Below are positions 35,917-47,467 of a stretch of DNA of 64,000 nucleotides, piece by piece; the first letter of the stretch is position 1, and each line of letters opens with the position of its first letter. The position numbers were made by a program, and so were the translations under genes. The notes below the pieces were generated by a model, which saw only the letters and a list, made by a program, of their open reading frames with translations, was not told the origin of the DNA and did not search any database. The stretch is from Pseudomonas fluorescens (GTDB lineage Bacteria > Pseudomonadota > Gammaproteobacteria > Pseudomonadales > Pseudomonadaceae). Location of the stretch: assembly GCF_902497895.1 (NCBI RefSeq), contig NZ_CABVHQ010000033.1, positions 1 through 64,000 of the forward strand. Reading direction: 5' to 3'.

Positions 35917-36794
35917 ACACTGTCAAGACCGTGCGCGAATTGCGCGCCGCCGTAGCTCGCGCCCGCAGTGAAGGCAAACGGATCGGCTTCGTGCCGACCA
36001 TGGGTAACCTGCACAGTGGCCATGCGGCGCTGGTGACCAAGGCGGCCCAGCGGGTGGACTTCGTGGTGGCGAGCATTTTCGTCAATCCGCTGCAATTCGG
36101 TGCTGGCGAAGACCTCGACACCTACCCACGGACCCTCGCGGCCGACCAGGAGACATTGCTCCAGGCCGGCTGCCACCTGCTATTTGCCCCGAGTGTCGAT
36201 GAAATGTACCCGGACGGCATGGCCGGCCAGACTCGCGTCAGCGTTCCGCAATTGTCCGCGGGTCTGTGCGGCGCCAGCCGTCCCGGTCATTTCGAAGGTG
36301 TGGCGACGGTGGTCACCAAGCTGTTCAACATGGTCCAGCCAGACCTGGCGATCTTCGGCCAGAAAGACTTCCAGCAACTGGCGGTCATTCGCGCCCTGGT
36401 CCATGACCTGAACCTGCCGATCCAGATCATTGGCGAGCCGACCGTACGCGCGGCTGATGGCCTGGCGCTGTCCTCGCGCAATGGCTACCTGACCGAAGAG
36501 CAACGTACCATCGCCCCGGCGCTGTATCGCAACCTGAACCAGATTGCCGAAGCCATCAAACAGGGTGAGCGCGATTACCCCAAACTGTTGTCAATCCATA
36601 ACCAGCAGCTCGCAGCCCTTGGTTTGCGGCCCGATTATCTGGAAATTCGCCAGGCACTGAGCCTGCGCCCGGCAACCCCGGACGACCGCGACCTGGTGAT
36701 CCTCGTTGCGGCCTATTTGGGGGCCACCCGGTTGATTGACAACCTGCATCTGAACCTCGACGCTACGGTTCAAACGGTAAAATCAAAAGATTAA
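35913..36794 (+). CDS. panC: Pantothenate synthetase
   Basis: Joins pantoate and beta-alanine with ATP to pantothenate. The 293 residues include PTMGNLHSGHAALV (HIGH-like HSGH), the pantoate/ATP-binding FGQKDFQQLAVIR and the KMSKS-like LSSRNGYL. About ten residues at the C-terminus (TVQTVKSKD) extend past the usual end. The ATGA overlap with panB shows coupling. Confidence 0.95.
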   Translation: MNTVKTVRELRAAVARARSEGKRIGFVPTMGNLHSGHAALVTKAAQRVDFVVASIFVNPLQFGAGEDLDTYPRTLAADQETLLQAGCHLLFAPSVDEMYPDGMAGQTRVSVPQLSAGLCGASRPGHFEGVATVVTKLFNMVQPDLAIFGQKDFQQLAVIRALVHDLNLPIQIIGEPTVRAADGLALSSRNGYLTEEQRTIAPALYRNLNQIAEAIKQGERDYPKLLSIHNQQLAALGLRPDYLEIRQALSLRPATPDDRDLVILVAAYLGATRLIDNLHLNLDATVQTVKSKD

Positions 36795-36827
36795 ACAGTA
36801 AAATCAAAAAATAACGGCAAGATCAAA

Positions 36828-36854
36828 AGATCGCAGCCTGCGGCAGCTCCTACG
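36828..36854. repeat. Single REP arm between panC and panD
   Basis: GATCGCAGCCTGCGGCAGCTCCTAC is one arm of the same REP family as the doublets at 39294-39368 and 62226-62316. Only one copy is seen here, without an inverted partner. It lies between panC and panD in the middle of the operon. Confidence 0.7.
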
Positions 36855-36902
36855 CGCCTGTGGGCGCTGCCCGACGTTCGATTCCAACCTGGGAAAACAC
36901 TC

Positions 36903-37283
36903 ATGCACGCCATCATGCTCAAAGCCAAGTTGCATCGCGCCGAAGTCACCCACGCTGTGCTCGACTACGAAGGCTCTTGCGCCATCGATGGCGAATGGCT
37001 GGACTTGTCCGGCATCCGCGAGTACGAACAGATTCAGATCTACAACGTCGACAACGGCGAACGCTTCACCACCTACGCGATCCGTGGCGAAGAAGGCTCG
37101 CGGATGATCTCGGTCAATGGCGCGGCCGCGCACAAGGCCAAGGTCGGTGACCGGGTGATCATTTGCGCCTACGCCCACTACAACGAAGCCGAATTGCTCA
37201 ACTTCAAGCCGCGCATGCTCTACATGGCACCGGGCAATGAGCTGAGCCATACCAGCAATGCCATCCCGGTGCAGGTCGCCTGA
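36903..37283 (+). CDS. panD: Aspartate 1-decarboxylase
   Basis: Makes beta-alanine from aspartate for PanC. It is a pyruvoyl enzyme made as a 126-residue proenzyme that cleaves itself between Gly24 and Ser25 (YEGSCAID), turning Ser25 into the pyruvoyl group. Substrate-binding and structural residues (YNVDNGERF..YAIRGE) are intact. It completes the panBCD set and follows panC by 108 bases that contain a REP arm. Confidence 0.96.
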   Translation: MHAIMLKAKLHRAEVTHAVLDYEGSCAIDGEWLDLSGIREYEQIQIYNVDNGERFTTYAIRGEEGSRMISVNGAAAHKAKVGDRVIICAYAHYNEAELLNFKPRMLYMAPGNELSHTSNAIPVQVA

Positions 37284-37528
37284 TCGACCGCACATCTGCA
37301 CAGACTGAAAGCCCGGTTGGCCTGCCAGCCGGTCGCGATGTTATAAAAAAGTACCAGTCGCAGGGCAGACAAAGCCAAGACAGATCAAGACGCGGGGGTT
37401 ACTGTATTCGCCCTGCGCTTATTGATTAGTGTTAACGCAGGTGACTGGACATCGTCCTGTGATCGAGCAGGACTTACCAGGTTTCTTAGTGTCCGAAAGG
37501 CAGTTCTAGTAAAAGGAAAATCGCAGCG

Positions 37529-39193
37529 ATGGCGTACTACCGCACCCCACACGACGTTACCGCTCTGCCCGCCTGGCAAGCGTTGAATGAACACCGCGAA
37601 GCCATGCAAGATTTCAGCATGCGTGAAGCCTTCAATGCCGACCCTCAGCGCTTCAATGAATTCACCTTGAGTAGCTGTGGGCTTTTTCTCGATTATTCGA
37701 AAAACCTGATCAACAAAGAAACCCGCGACCTTTTGGTTGGCCTGGGCAAAGAAGCTGGCCTGCAGGAGGCGATCAACGCACTGTTCGCCGGCGAACTGGT
37801 CAACTCCTCGGAGGGTCGCCCGGCCCTGCACACCGCACTGCGCCGCCCGGTAGGCGACAAGCTGTCGGTAAACGGCGTCAACGTGATGCCGGAAGTGCAC
37901 AAGGTGCTGAACCAGATCACCGAGCTGGTCGGCCGTATCCACGACGGTCTGTGGCGCGGTTACACCGAGAAGCCGATCACTGACGTGGTCAACATCGGTA
38001 TCGGTGGCTCGTTCCTCGGTCCCGAGCTGGTTTCCGAAGCGCTGTTGTCCTACGCCCAGAAAGGCGTGCGCTGCCATTACCTGGCGAACATCGATGGCAG
38101 TGAGTTCCACGAACTGTCGATGAAGATTCGCGCCGAGACCACGTTGTTCATCGTCTCGTCGAAATCCTTCAACACCCTGGAAACCCTGAAAAACGCTCAG
38201 GCCGCTCGCGCCTGGTACCTGGCCCAGGGCGGCTCCGAAGCCGAGCTGTATCGCCACTTCATCGCGGTCTCGAGCAACAATGCCGCCGCCGTGGCGTTCG
38301 GTATCCGCGAAGAGAACATCTTCCCGATGTGGGACTGGGTCGGCGGGCGTTACTCGCTGTGGTCGGCCATCGGCTTGCCGATCGCCCTGGCCATCGGCAT
38401 GTCGAACTTCAAGGAACTGCTGTCCGGTGCCTACACCATGGACCAGCATTTCCAGAGCGCGCCATTCGAACAGAATATGCCGGTACTGCTGGCATTGCTC
38501 GGCGTCTGGTACGGCAACTTCTGGGGCGCGCAAAGCCACGCGATCCTGCCGTACGACCACTACCTGCGCAACATCACCAAGCACTTGCAGCAGCTGGACA
38601 TGGAATCCAACGGCAAGAGCGTGCGCCAGGACGGTACGCCGGTGACCACCGACACTGGCCCGGTGATCTGGGGCGGCGTCGGTTGCAACGGCCAGCACGC
38701 CTACCACCAGTTGCTGCACCAGGGCACCCAACTGATTCCGGCCGACTTCATCGTGCCGATCGTCAGCTACAACCCGGTAGCCGACCATCACCAATGGCTG
38801 TACGCCAACTGTCTGTCGCAAAGCCAGGCGCTGATGCTCGGCAAGACCCGCGCCGAAGCCGAAGCCGAACTGCGTGACAAAGGCCTGGCCGAAGACGAAG
38901 TGCAGAAACTTGCACCGCACAAGGTGATCCCCGGCAACCGTCCGAGCAACACCTTGGTGGTCGAACGCATCAGCCCACGTCGCCTCGGCGCGCTGGTGGC
39001 GATGTACGAACACAAAGTCTTCGTGCAGAGCGTGATCTGGGGCATCAACGCCTTCGATCAGTGGGGTGTGGAGTTGGGCAAGGAACTCGGCAAAGGCGTC
39101 TACAACCGCCTGACCGGCAGCGAGGAAACACCGGCTGACGATGCGTCCACCCAAGGCCTGATCAACTACTTCCGTGGTCGTCACCGCGGGTGA
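37529..39193 (+). CDS. pgi: Glucose-6-phosphate isomerase
   Basis: Interconverts glucose-6-phosphate and fructose-6-phosphate. In Pseudomonas, which lacks 6-phosphofructokinase, it serves the Entner-Doudoroff cycle and gluconeogenesis. 554 residues, full length: sugar-phosphate loop SKSFNTLET, VGGRYSLWSAIGL with the active-site region, and the late catalytic-lysine signature QSVIWGINAFDQWGVELGK. It is preceded by a 245-base gap and is probably its own transcription unit. Confidence 0.96.
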   Translation: MAYYRTPHDVTALPAWQALNEHREAMQDFSMREAFNADPQRFNEFTLSSCGLFLDYSKNLINKETRDLLVGLGKEAGLQEAINALFAGELVNSSEGRPALHTALRRPVGDKLSVNGVNVMPEVHKVLNQITELVGRIHDGLWRGYTEKPITDVVNIGIGGSFLGPELVSEALLSYAQKGVRCHYLANIDGSEFHELSMKIRAETTLFIVSSKSFNTLETLKNAQAARAWYLAQGGSEAELYRHFIAVSSNNAAAVAFGIREENIFPMWDWVGGRYSLWSAIGLPIALAIGMSNFKELLSGAYTMDQHFQSAPFEQNMPVLLALLGVWYGNFWGAQSHAILPYDHYLRNITKHLQQLDMESNGKSVRQDGTPVTTDTGPVIWGGVGCNGQHAYHQLLHQGTQLIPADFIVPIVSYNPVADHHQWLYANCLSQSQALMLGKTRAEAEAELRDKGLAEDEVQKLAPHKVIPGNRPSNTLVVERISPRRLGALVAMYEHKVFVQSVIWGINAFDQWGVELGKELGKGVYNRLTGSEETPADDASTQGLINYFRGRHRG

Positions 39194-39293
39194 TACGCTG
39201 AAGGGGCGGTTTGCCCGCCCTTGCAGCTTGAAAGCTTCTGACTGTTCCTACGGCACCGGGTTAACTGCAAAATCGGTGGCGTGCCCGGCTCCC

Positions 39294-39368
39294 TGTAGGA
39301 GCTGCCGAAGGCTGCGATCTTTTGATCTTCAACGTCAAAAGATCACAGGCTTCGCCAGCTCCTACGAG
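39294..39368. repeat. REPIN between pgi and acs
   Basis: Left arm GTAGGAGCTGCCGAAGGCTG...TTTTGATC and right arm GATCACAGGCTTCGCCAGCTCCTAC form a stem over about 30 bases with a short spacer. Same REP family as at 36828 and 62226. It lies just upstream of acs. Confidence 0.8.
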
Positions 39369-39416
39369 GGTTGCGTAGCTCCCCTCTTGTCGCAGAAACA
39401 AGAATAAGGAACCGTC

Positions 39417-41354
<1,938 letters not shown>

Positions 41355-41392
41355 CCCTGCGCGGCCGAGGCCGCGCCTTCGCCTGAGCGGTC

Positions 41393-42265
41393 ATGGAATT
41401 CATTCGTCGTCGTATCGAAACGCAGGTCATGAGCCTGACCGGCTTGTCCCTGGGCAAGCTCGATCTGGAAAACCCCAAGGGCGACCCTGGCCTGTTCGGC
41501 CCGGATTCAGTCAGCTGGCAGGTGCATGGCGACTTCAGCAGTATGTTGATCGGAGGCATCAGCGCCTTGATGTTGCAGGCCCTGCATCCGCTGGCACTGG
41601 CTGGCGTCTGGGATCACTCGAACTTCCGCGAAGACATGCTCGGTCGCCTGCGCCGCACCGGGCAGTTCATTTCCGGCACCACCTTCGGCTCGCGGCGGGA
41701 CGCCGAGTGGCTGATAGACAAGGTTCGCACCATCCACCTGCAAGTGGTCGGCACCGCGCCCGACGGCCGGTCGTATGCCGCCAGCGATCCGGATCTGCTG
41801 ACTTGGGTGCATGTGGCCGAGGTCAGCAATTTTCTGGCCGCGCACCTGCGTTACCGCAACCCGAATCTGTCACTGGCCGATCAGGATCGCTATTACGCGG
41901 AAATCGCCCTGGTCGCCGAACGCCTTGGCGCCCGGAACGTGCCGCGTTCTCGAGAGGAGATCGCCGACTACCTTGAACGAATCCGCCCACAGCTGTTGTG
42001 TGACCAGCGCAGCCGCGAAGTGCTGCGCCTGCTGCTGGATGCCCCTTCACCCAGCCAATTGGCCAGACCCTTCGGCGCGCTGATGATGCAGGCCGGCATC
42101 GACCTGTTGCCGGACTGGGCCAGCGCCATGCTGGGTGTCAGCCAGGGGCCGATGCAACGCAAGCTGATCCGCGCCGGTGTCCAGCGCAGTGCGCCGCTGC
42201 TGCGCTGGGCGGTGCGCAACGGCTCGGTGCATCGCGCCAGACGACGCATGGGGTTGCTGACCTGA
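41393..42265 (+). CDS. MpaB-like oxygenase family protein (DUF2236)
   Basis: A 290-residue protein of the DUF2236/MpaB family, related to latex-clearing protein and fungal MpaB' that cleave isoprenoid chains using b-type haem. Visible: GDFSSMLIGGISALMLQALHPLALAGVWDHSNFREDMLGRLRRTGQFISGTTFG, with histidines that could bind haem or metal, and WVHVAEVSNFLAAH. No signal peptide. Substrate unknown. It lies 38 bases after acs and may be co-transcribed. Confidence 0.85.
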   Translation: MEFIRRRIETQVMSLTGLSLGKLDLENPKGDPGLFGPDSVSWQVHGDFSSMLIGGISALMLQALHPLALAGVWDHSNFREDMLGRLRRTGQFISGTTFGSRRDAEWLIDKVRTIHLQVVGTAPDGRSYAASDPDLLTWVHVAEVSNFLAAHLRYRNPNLSLADQDRYYAEIALVAERLGARNVPRSREEIADYLERIRPQLLCDQRSREVLRLLLDAPSPSQLARPFGALMMQAGIDLLPDWASAMLGVSQGPMQRKLIRAGVQRSAPLLRWAVRNGSVHRARRRMGLLT

Positions 42266-42318
42266 GACCGGTTCTGTGACCGACTCATAACCTGCGGGAG
42301 GCGGGCTTGCCCCAATGC

Positions 42319-42467
42319 CCGTAGCAGCTGCCGAGCCTGCGAGGCTGCGTTCGGCTGCGCAGCAGACGCAAAACCTGCGTCCACGGTTTGTCTGGAATAC
42401 CGCGGTGCCTGATTTTACGACTGCTTCGCAGCCGAACGCAGCCTCGCAGGCTCGGCAGCTGCTACGA
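42319..42467. repeat. REPIN downstream of the MpaB-like gene
   Basis: Left arm GTAGCAGCTGCCGAGCCTGC...GCTGCGTTCGGCTGCG and right arm, its near-exact complement, ending GCTCGGCAGCTGCTAC. The spacer is about 50 bases. This is the second REP family in the window and also occurs inside the 14483-14649 element. Confidence 0.85.
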
Positions 42468-42544
42468 GGAATGTGCGAAGCCAGAGTTTCCATTGCTCTT
42501 AGCTGTTAAACTCTCGCGCCAAATTCCCCTGCAAGGCGCCCAGC

Positions 42545-43558
42545 ATGTCTTCTTTGAATCAGGCGCTGCGCGCCGCCCTCGATCATCGCCAAGACCTGCT
42601 GGCCGAGCTACATCAGCAAGGCACTGACTGCTATCGGCTGTTCCATGGCAGCCAGGAAGGCGCCGCGGGCCTGACCATCGACCGTTACGGCCCGCAACTG
42701 CTGGTGCAAAGCTTTCATCAGTCGCTGGAGCGCGACGCCCTGCTGCAATTGCACGAAACCATCAGTCAACACCTCGGTTTGCACAGCCTGCTGGTCTACA
42801 ACGACCGCTCCAAGGGCAACTCGCGCATCGATCGCGACGACCCGGTCTACCGTGTCGAAGACGCTGCGCTGGAGGATCTGGTCGGCCACGAATGGGGCCT
42901 GAACTACCGGGTCCGTGGCCGCCACGCCGGGCAGGACCCGCTGCTGTTTCTCGACCTGCGCAATGCCCGTGGCTGGGTCAAGCAGCACAGTGCTGGCAAA
43001 AGCGTGCTGAACCTGTTTGCCTACACCTGTGGCGTTGGCTTGAGTGCCGCTGCTGGGGGTGCCAGCGAGGTGTGCAACCTGGACTTTGCCGAAGGCAATC
43101 TGGCGGTTGGCCGTGAAAACGGGCAACTCAATCCACAATTGCCGAAGATGCAGTTCATCCAGTCCGACTATTTTGCGGCAATTCGTCAACTGGCCGGTTT
43201 GCCGATCATTCAGCGCCGCCACAAATTGCCGAGCTACCCACGCCTGGAACAGCGTCAATACGATCTGGTCCTGCTCGACCCGCCCGCCTGGGCAAAAAGC
43301 GCGTTCGGCACCGTTGACCTGTTGCGCGACTATCAAAGCCTGCTCAAACCGGCCCTGCTGACCACCGCCGAAAATGGCGTGCTGATCTGCTGTAACAACC
43401 TGGCAAAGGTCACCATGGACGACTGGCGTGAACAGGTTTTGCGCTGTGCCGAAAAAGCCGGACGACCGGTGCGCGACTGGCAGGTATTGTCCCCAGGCAG
43501 CGATTTCCCGTCCCTGGATCAGCAACCGCCGCTGAAAACCTTGATCCTGCAACTCTGA
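42545..43558 (+). CDS. Class I SAM-dependent methyltransferase, RlmI/K-like
   Basis: A 337-residue methyltransferase resembling the large-subunit rRNA (cytosine-5)-methyltransferase family of RlmI. The N-terminal part (DCYRLFHGSQEGAAGLTIDRYGPQLLVQSF) is a RlmI-type RNA-binding/EEHEE region. The SAM motif is VLNLFAYTCGVGLSAAAGG; the catalytic-loop motif LLDPPAWAKS follows. No CxxC cluster is seen. rRNA as substrate is inferred from family. Confidence 0.85.
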   Translation: MSSLNQALRAALDHRQDLLAELHQQGTDCYRLFHGSQEGAAGLTIDRYGPQLLVQSFHQSLERDALLQLHETISQHLGLHSLLVYNDRSKGNSRIDRDDPVYRVEDAALEDLVGHEWGLNYRVRGRHAGQDPLLFLDLRNARGWVKQHSAGKSVLNLFAYTCGVGLSAAAGGASEVCNLDFAEGNLAVGRENGQLNPQLPKMQFIQSDYFAAIRQLAGLPIIQRRHKLPSYPRLEQRQYDLVLLDPPAWAKSAFGTVDLLRDYQSLLKPALLTTAENGVLICCNNLAKVTMDDWREQVLRCAEKAGRPVRDWQVLSPGSDFPSLDQQPPLKTLILQL

Positions 43559-43643
43559 TTCAGACAAGTCCTGCACGAATAAAGGCAGTCACTTCGGAAC
43601 CGGAATCGCGTGCCATACTCCAACGCACCTCCGATCCAGATAG

Positions 43644-46574
43644 ATGACGCCTCACATGCCCAAAGGATTGTTCCGCGCCATTGGCGCCTTGTTGACCGCT
43701 CTCGCCCTTTATAGCTTGCTGGGGTTTCTGATTTTGCCGGGCATTGCCTTGCGGATTGCCAATCAACAATTAGCCAACTACGCCACGGTACCGGCACGCA
43801 TCGAGCGGATCGAGCTCAACCCGTTCAGCCTTGAACTGAACCTGTGGGGGCTGAAAATCGGCGAGCCAGGCAAGGAGCAAGTGGCCTTCGAGCGCCTTTA
43901 CGCCAACCTGCAGCTCGACAGCCTGTGGACCCGCGCCCTGCATCTGGCCGATGTCGAGTTGATCAATCCCAAGAGCGAAATCCTCTTCGCCAAGGACGGC
44001 AAGCTCAATCTGGTCCAGCTGTTCAAGCTGCCAGCCAGCGAGCCGACCCCGCCCGACCCGGACAGCAAGCCGTTTCCACTGCGCATCGAACGGATCAAGC
44101 TAGCCGGCGGCTATGTGCATTTTCAGGATGTACGTCCCAGCGAGCCGATCGAGTTTCTCTACGACAAGCTCGACTTCGAGCTGAAAAACCTCAGCACTTT
44201 GCCCGACGATAGCGCCGACATGACCCTGGTCGCCGTCGGCCCCAACGGTGGGCAGCTTGACTGGACCGGTAACTTCAGTCTGGTGCCGATTGCCTCCGAA
44301 GGTAAGCTCAAAGTCACCAATGGCCAGATGAAAGCCTTTTGGCCCTATGTGCGTGATGCCGTGCCGCTGGTCCTGGAAAACGGCGTTTTGAACCTGAACA
44401 CCGATTACAAATTCAATCTCTCCAAAGAAACCGAACTGCTCCTGAGCAACGCCTCGTTGAGCGTCGCGCCCTTCGCCATCAAGGCCCCGGACGGTCGGCC
44501 GCTGGCGCGCCTGGCACGGCTGGACATCAGCGAGACCACGGTCGATCTGGCCAAACAGCAGGTGGTGGTCGGCAAGATCCGCAGCCAGAAACTGGAAACC
44601 TGGGCTGCTCGCGAAGCCGATGGTCAGCTCGACTGGCAGAAGCTGTTCGCCAGCCAACCGGCCAAACCCGCGGCGCCACCTGCACCCGCCACTGCCTCGC
44701 CCAAGCCCGAGCCGACGGCACCGAGCAAGCCATGGCAGGTGCTGCTCAAGGATGTGCAACTGCGTGACTACCAGGTTCATTTGGCCGACCGCCAGGCACA
44801 ACCCGCGGTGGAGCTGGAACTTGGCCCGCTGAACCTGGACCTGCAAAATTTCGACAGCCTCAATCAGTCACCCTTCACCCTCAAGCTCGATAGCGGGCTG
44901 GGCAAGCAAGGCAAACTCCAGGCCAGTGGCGAAGTCAACCTGAACCCGGTCAGCGCCAAGCTGCAGGTGCAGACCAAAGACATCGACCTGCGCGTCGCCC
45001 AGTCCTATATCAGTCCGTTCATTCGCCTGGAACTGCGCAGCGGCATGCTTGGCAGTGATCTGGCGGTCGATCTGAAAAGCACCGAACCGCTGGCGTTCAA
45101 CGTCACCGGCCGGGCCCAGGTCGATCAACTGCACACCCTGGACACCTTGAAGACCCGCGACTTCCTCAAGTGGCAGCAACTGGTGCTCGAAGGACTGAAT
45201 TATCAACATGGCGACAGTCTCTCGATCACCAAGGTCAACCTGTTCCAGCCCTACGTGCGCTTCATGATCAACGAGGATCGCACCACCAACATCGATGACC
45301 TGCTGATCCCGCAGCCAGCGGACAGCGGTGCCAAAAGCGCCGCCAAACCCGCCGCCAGCAAGGAAAAACCGCTGGGCATCCACGTCGGTGCAATTGCCAT
45401 CAACGACGGCTCGGCCAACTTCGCCGACTTCAGCCTGACACCCAACTTTGCCACCGCCGTCCAACAGCTCAACGGCCAGATCGGCACCATCGACAGCCGC
45501 CAGGCAAAACCGGCCAACGTCGATATCAAGGGCAAGGTCGACCGCTACGCCCCGGTCACCATCAAAGGCAGCGTGAACCCGTTCGACCCGATGGCGGCGC
45601 TGGATATCGCCACCAGTTTCAAACGCGTCGAACTGACCACCCTGACGCCCTACTCCGGCAAGTTCGCCGGTTACCGCATTCGCAAGGGCCGGCTCAATCT
45701 CGACCTGCATTACCAGATCATCAAGGGCCAGTTGAAAGCCGAGAACAAAGTGGTGGTCGAGCAACTGCAACTGGGTGAAAAAGTCGACAGCCCGGATGCG
45801 GTGAGCCTGCCGCTGAAGCTGGCCATCGCCTTGCTCAAGGACTCTGATGGCAAGATTTCCATCGAGCTGCCCGTCAGCGGGGACCTGAACAACCCACAGT
45901 TCAGCGTAATGCCGATCATCTGGCAGACCCTGCGCAATCTGCTCGTGCGTGCCGCTCAAGCGCCGTTCAAATTCATTGGTGGTCTGGCCGGTGGCGGCGG
46001 TTCCGAGGACCTCGGCACAGTGGCGTTCGCCCCGGGCTCGAGTGACCTGAGCAAGGAGTCCGAAGCAGCACTGATTAAACTGTCCAGCGCGCTCAAGGAA
46101 CGTCCGGCACTGCGTCTGGAAATCGAAGGCACCGCCGCGCAAAGCAGCGATGGCCCATTGCTCGCCGAACAACGCCTGGAACGCGAATACCAGTACAACT
46201 ACTACAAGATGCTCCAGCGACGCGGAGATAAAGTCCCGGCCCAGGCTTCGTTGCTGGAAGTACCGGACGCTGAAAAAGGCCCGCTGCTCGAAGGCATCTA
46301 CCGCACCCGCCTGAAGACCCAGCCGCCAGCCGAGTGGGTGCAACTGGACAAAGAAGAACGCACCGCCAAACTGCGCCAAGGGGTGATCAAGTTCTGGAGC
46401 GAAAGTGACGTTCTCCTGCGACAACTGGGCCAGGATCGCGCCAGCAGCATCAAGGATTACCTGGTGGATAAAGGTCAGCTGGCCGATGACCGCGTGTACT
46501 TCATCGACGCCAGCCTGGGTCAGGCGCAAAGCGATGGCCGGGTGATCACACCGATGCACCTGGACGCGGAGTGA
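43644..46574 (+). CDS. DUF748 domain-containing envelope protein (AsmA-like)
   Basis: A 976-residue protein anchored by an N-terminal membrane helix (about residues 8-30), the rest periplasmic. It starts with a DUF748 region (PARIERIELNPFSLELNLWGLKIGEPGKEQVAFERLYANLQLDSL) and repeats beta-rich AsmA-like segments, with Pro/Ala-rich linkers at about residues 345-365 and 560-575. The end (VAFAPGSSDLSKESEAALIKLSSALKERP, about residues 795-835) resembles an OmpA-like peptidoglycan-associated fold. AsmA-like proteins are implicated in lipid transport between membranes; that role is inferred. Its end overlaps the next gene region. Confidence 0.85.
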   Translation: MTPHMPKGLFRAIGALLTALALYSLLGFLILPGIALRIANQQLANYATVPARIERIELNPFSLELNLWGLKIGEPGKEQVAFERLYANLQLDSLWTRALHLADVELINPKSEILFAKDGKLNLVQLFKLPASEPTPPDPDSKPFPLRIERIKLAGGYVHFQDVRPSEPIEFLYDKLDFELKNLSTLPDDSADMTLVAVGPNGGQLDWTGNFSLVPIASEGKLKVTNGQMKAFWPYVRDAVPLVLENGVLNLNTDYKFNLSKETELLLSNASLSVAPFAIKAPDGRPLARLARLDISETTVDLAKQQVVVGKIRSQKLETWAAREADGQLDWQKLFASQPAKPAAPPAPATASPKPEPTAPSKPWQVLLKDVQLRDYQVHLADRQAQPAVELELGPLNLDLQNFDSLNQSPFTLKLDSGLGKQGKLQASGEVNLNPVSAKLQVQTKDIDLRVAQSYISPFIRLELRSGMLGSDLAVDLKSTEPLAFNVTGRAQVDQLHTLDTLKTRDFLKWQQLVLEGLNYQHGDSLSITKVNLFQPYVRFMINEDRTTNIDDLLIPQPADSGAKSAAKPAASKEKPLGIHVGAIAINDGSANFADFSLTPNFATAVQQLNGQIGTIDSRQAKPANVDIKGKVDRYAPVTIKGSVNPFDPMAALDIATSFKRVELTTLTPYSGKFAGYRIRKGRLNLDLHYQIIKGQLKAENKVVVEQLQLGEKVDSPDAVSLPLKLAIALLKDSDGKISIELPVSGDLNNPQFSVMPIIWQTLRNLLVRAAQAPFKFIGGLAGGGGSEDLGTVAFAPGSSDLSKESEAALIKLSSALKERPALRLEIEGTAAQSSDGPLLAEQRLEREYQYNYYKMLQRRGDKVPAQASLLEVPDAEKGPLLEGIYRTRLKTQPPAEWVQLDKEERTAKLRQGVIKFWSESDVLLRQLGQDRASSIKDYLVDKGQLADDRVYFIDASLGQAQSDGRVITPMHLDAE

Positions 46575-46576
46575 TC

Positions 46577-46873
46577 ATGGGCGCTCGATTGCTGATCGGC
46601 CTGGCATTGGCGCTGACCGCCAGCCAGGCGCTGGCGGCCGATACCCTGCGCTGTGGCAGGCAATTGATCAGCGTCGGAGACCGTTCCAGCGAGGTGCTGC
46701 AGAAATGTGGCGAGCCGGCTTCCCGCGATGTTCTGGGCTACAAGCGCAGCGCCAACAGGCGCGAGGAGTTTCAGGTCGAGGAGTGGGTATACGGGCCCAA
46801 CAGCGGCATGTATCAGTACCTGCGCTTTGAGGGCAATCGACTGGTGCGCATTGATAGCAACCGCGGCAACTGA
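46577..46873 (+). CDS. DUF2845 domain-containing exported protein
   Basis: A 98-residue protein. A signal peptide ends at ALAAD (about residue 20), followed by the DUF2845 signature LRCGRQLISVGDRSSEVLQKCGEP with two cysteines that could form a disulfide. Unknown function. I prefer ATG 46577, with GGAG five bases upstream, to GTG 46571, which lies inside the end of the previous gene. It follows the DUF748 gene by two bases and is probably in its operon. Confidence 0.85.
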   Translation: MGARLLIGLALALTASQALAADTLRCGRQLISVGDRSSEVLQKCGEPASRDVLGYKRSANRREEFQVEEWVYGPNSGMYQYLRFEGNRLVRIDSNRGN

Positions 46874-46908
46874 CACCTCACCGGCAACTTTGCTGCCCCC
46901 GGAATAGA

Positions 46909-46940
46909 ACAGGCCCCGACACGAAGTGCCGGGGCCTGTA
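46909..46940. terminator. Terminator-like hairpin between DUF2845 and BON genes
   Basis: ACAGGCCCCG...CGGGGCCTGT form a ten-base perfect stem around an 11-base loop. No long T-run follows, but the stem is very stable. It lies between convergent genes and could serve both. Confidence 0.65.
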
Positions 46941-47048
46941 ATGACCACATCCTTGTGACCTTCGCATGAACTCTTTGAAGGGAGGACCGGCGTATTACTG
47001 GATCGCCTGCCGTCCCTCTTCTCCCGGTCCAGGCGAGAAACTTGAAGC

Positions 47049-47402
47049 TTATTCGGATTTCAGGCCGTCAGCCGAAACCGCTTGAACACCTTTGATTTTC
47101 TTGGCGATGGCGACTGCCATTTCTTTCTGTGCGTCAGTGACCGCTACAGTTGAGGACAGCGATACCACACCTTTGTTGGTCTCGACTTTGATGTCGGTAC
47201 CAGGAATGCCTTTTTCGGTGACCAGGTCAGCTTTCACTTTGGTAGTGATCCAGGTGTCGGAAGTAGCTTCCTTGGCCTTGGTGACTTCACCTGCCGCGAG
47301 AACCATTGGCGCCTGAGTGGCTTGGGTCTGGGCGAACGCAACGTTGGCCAGGGTCAGGGTCAGAGCGGTTGCAGTTGCGGCAGCGATTGCGAACTTCTTC
47401 AT
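47049..47402 (-). CDS. BON domain-containing exported protein
   Basis: A 117-residue periplasmic protein: signal peptide to about AFAQ (residue 25), an Ala/Thr/Gln spacer, then one BON domain (SDTWITTKVKADLVTEKGIPGTDIKVETNKGVVSLSSTVAVTDAQKEMAVAIAKKIKGVQAV). BON proteins such as OsmY are induced by envelope or osmotic stress and may bind phospholipid. Start is ATG 47402, since AGGAG lies eight bases upstream; GTG 47411 is too near that site. A strong sigma-54 promoter lies 66 bases upstream. Confidence 0.88.
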   Translation of the reverse strand: MKKFAIAAATATALTLTLANVAFAQTQATQAPMVLAAGEVTKAKEATSDTWITTKVKADLVTEKGIPGTDIKVETNKGVVSLSSTVAVTDAQKEMAVAIAKKIKGVQAVSADGLKSE

Positions 47403-47467
47403 ACGAGTCACTCCTGTTCATCTAGAAATTCTGCACCGTGTCACTGGGCAGGGTTACTGGATATGTA

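Noticed and set aside
41393..42265. MpaB-like gene as part of an antibiotic (mycophenolic-acid-like) cluster
   Set aside because: It stands next to acs without any biosynthetic neighbours. DUF2236 proteins are widespread with unknown substrates.
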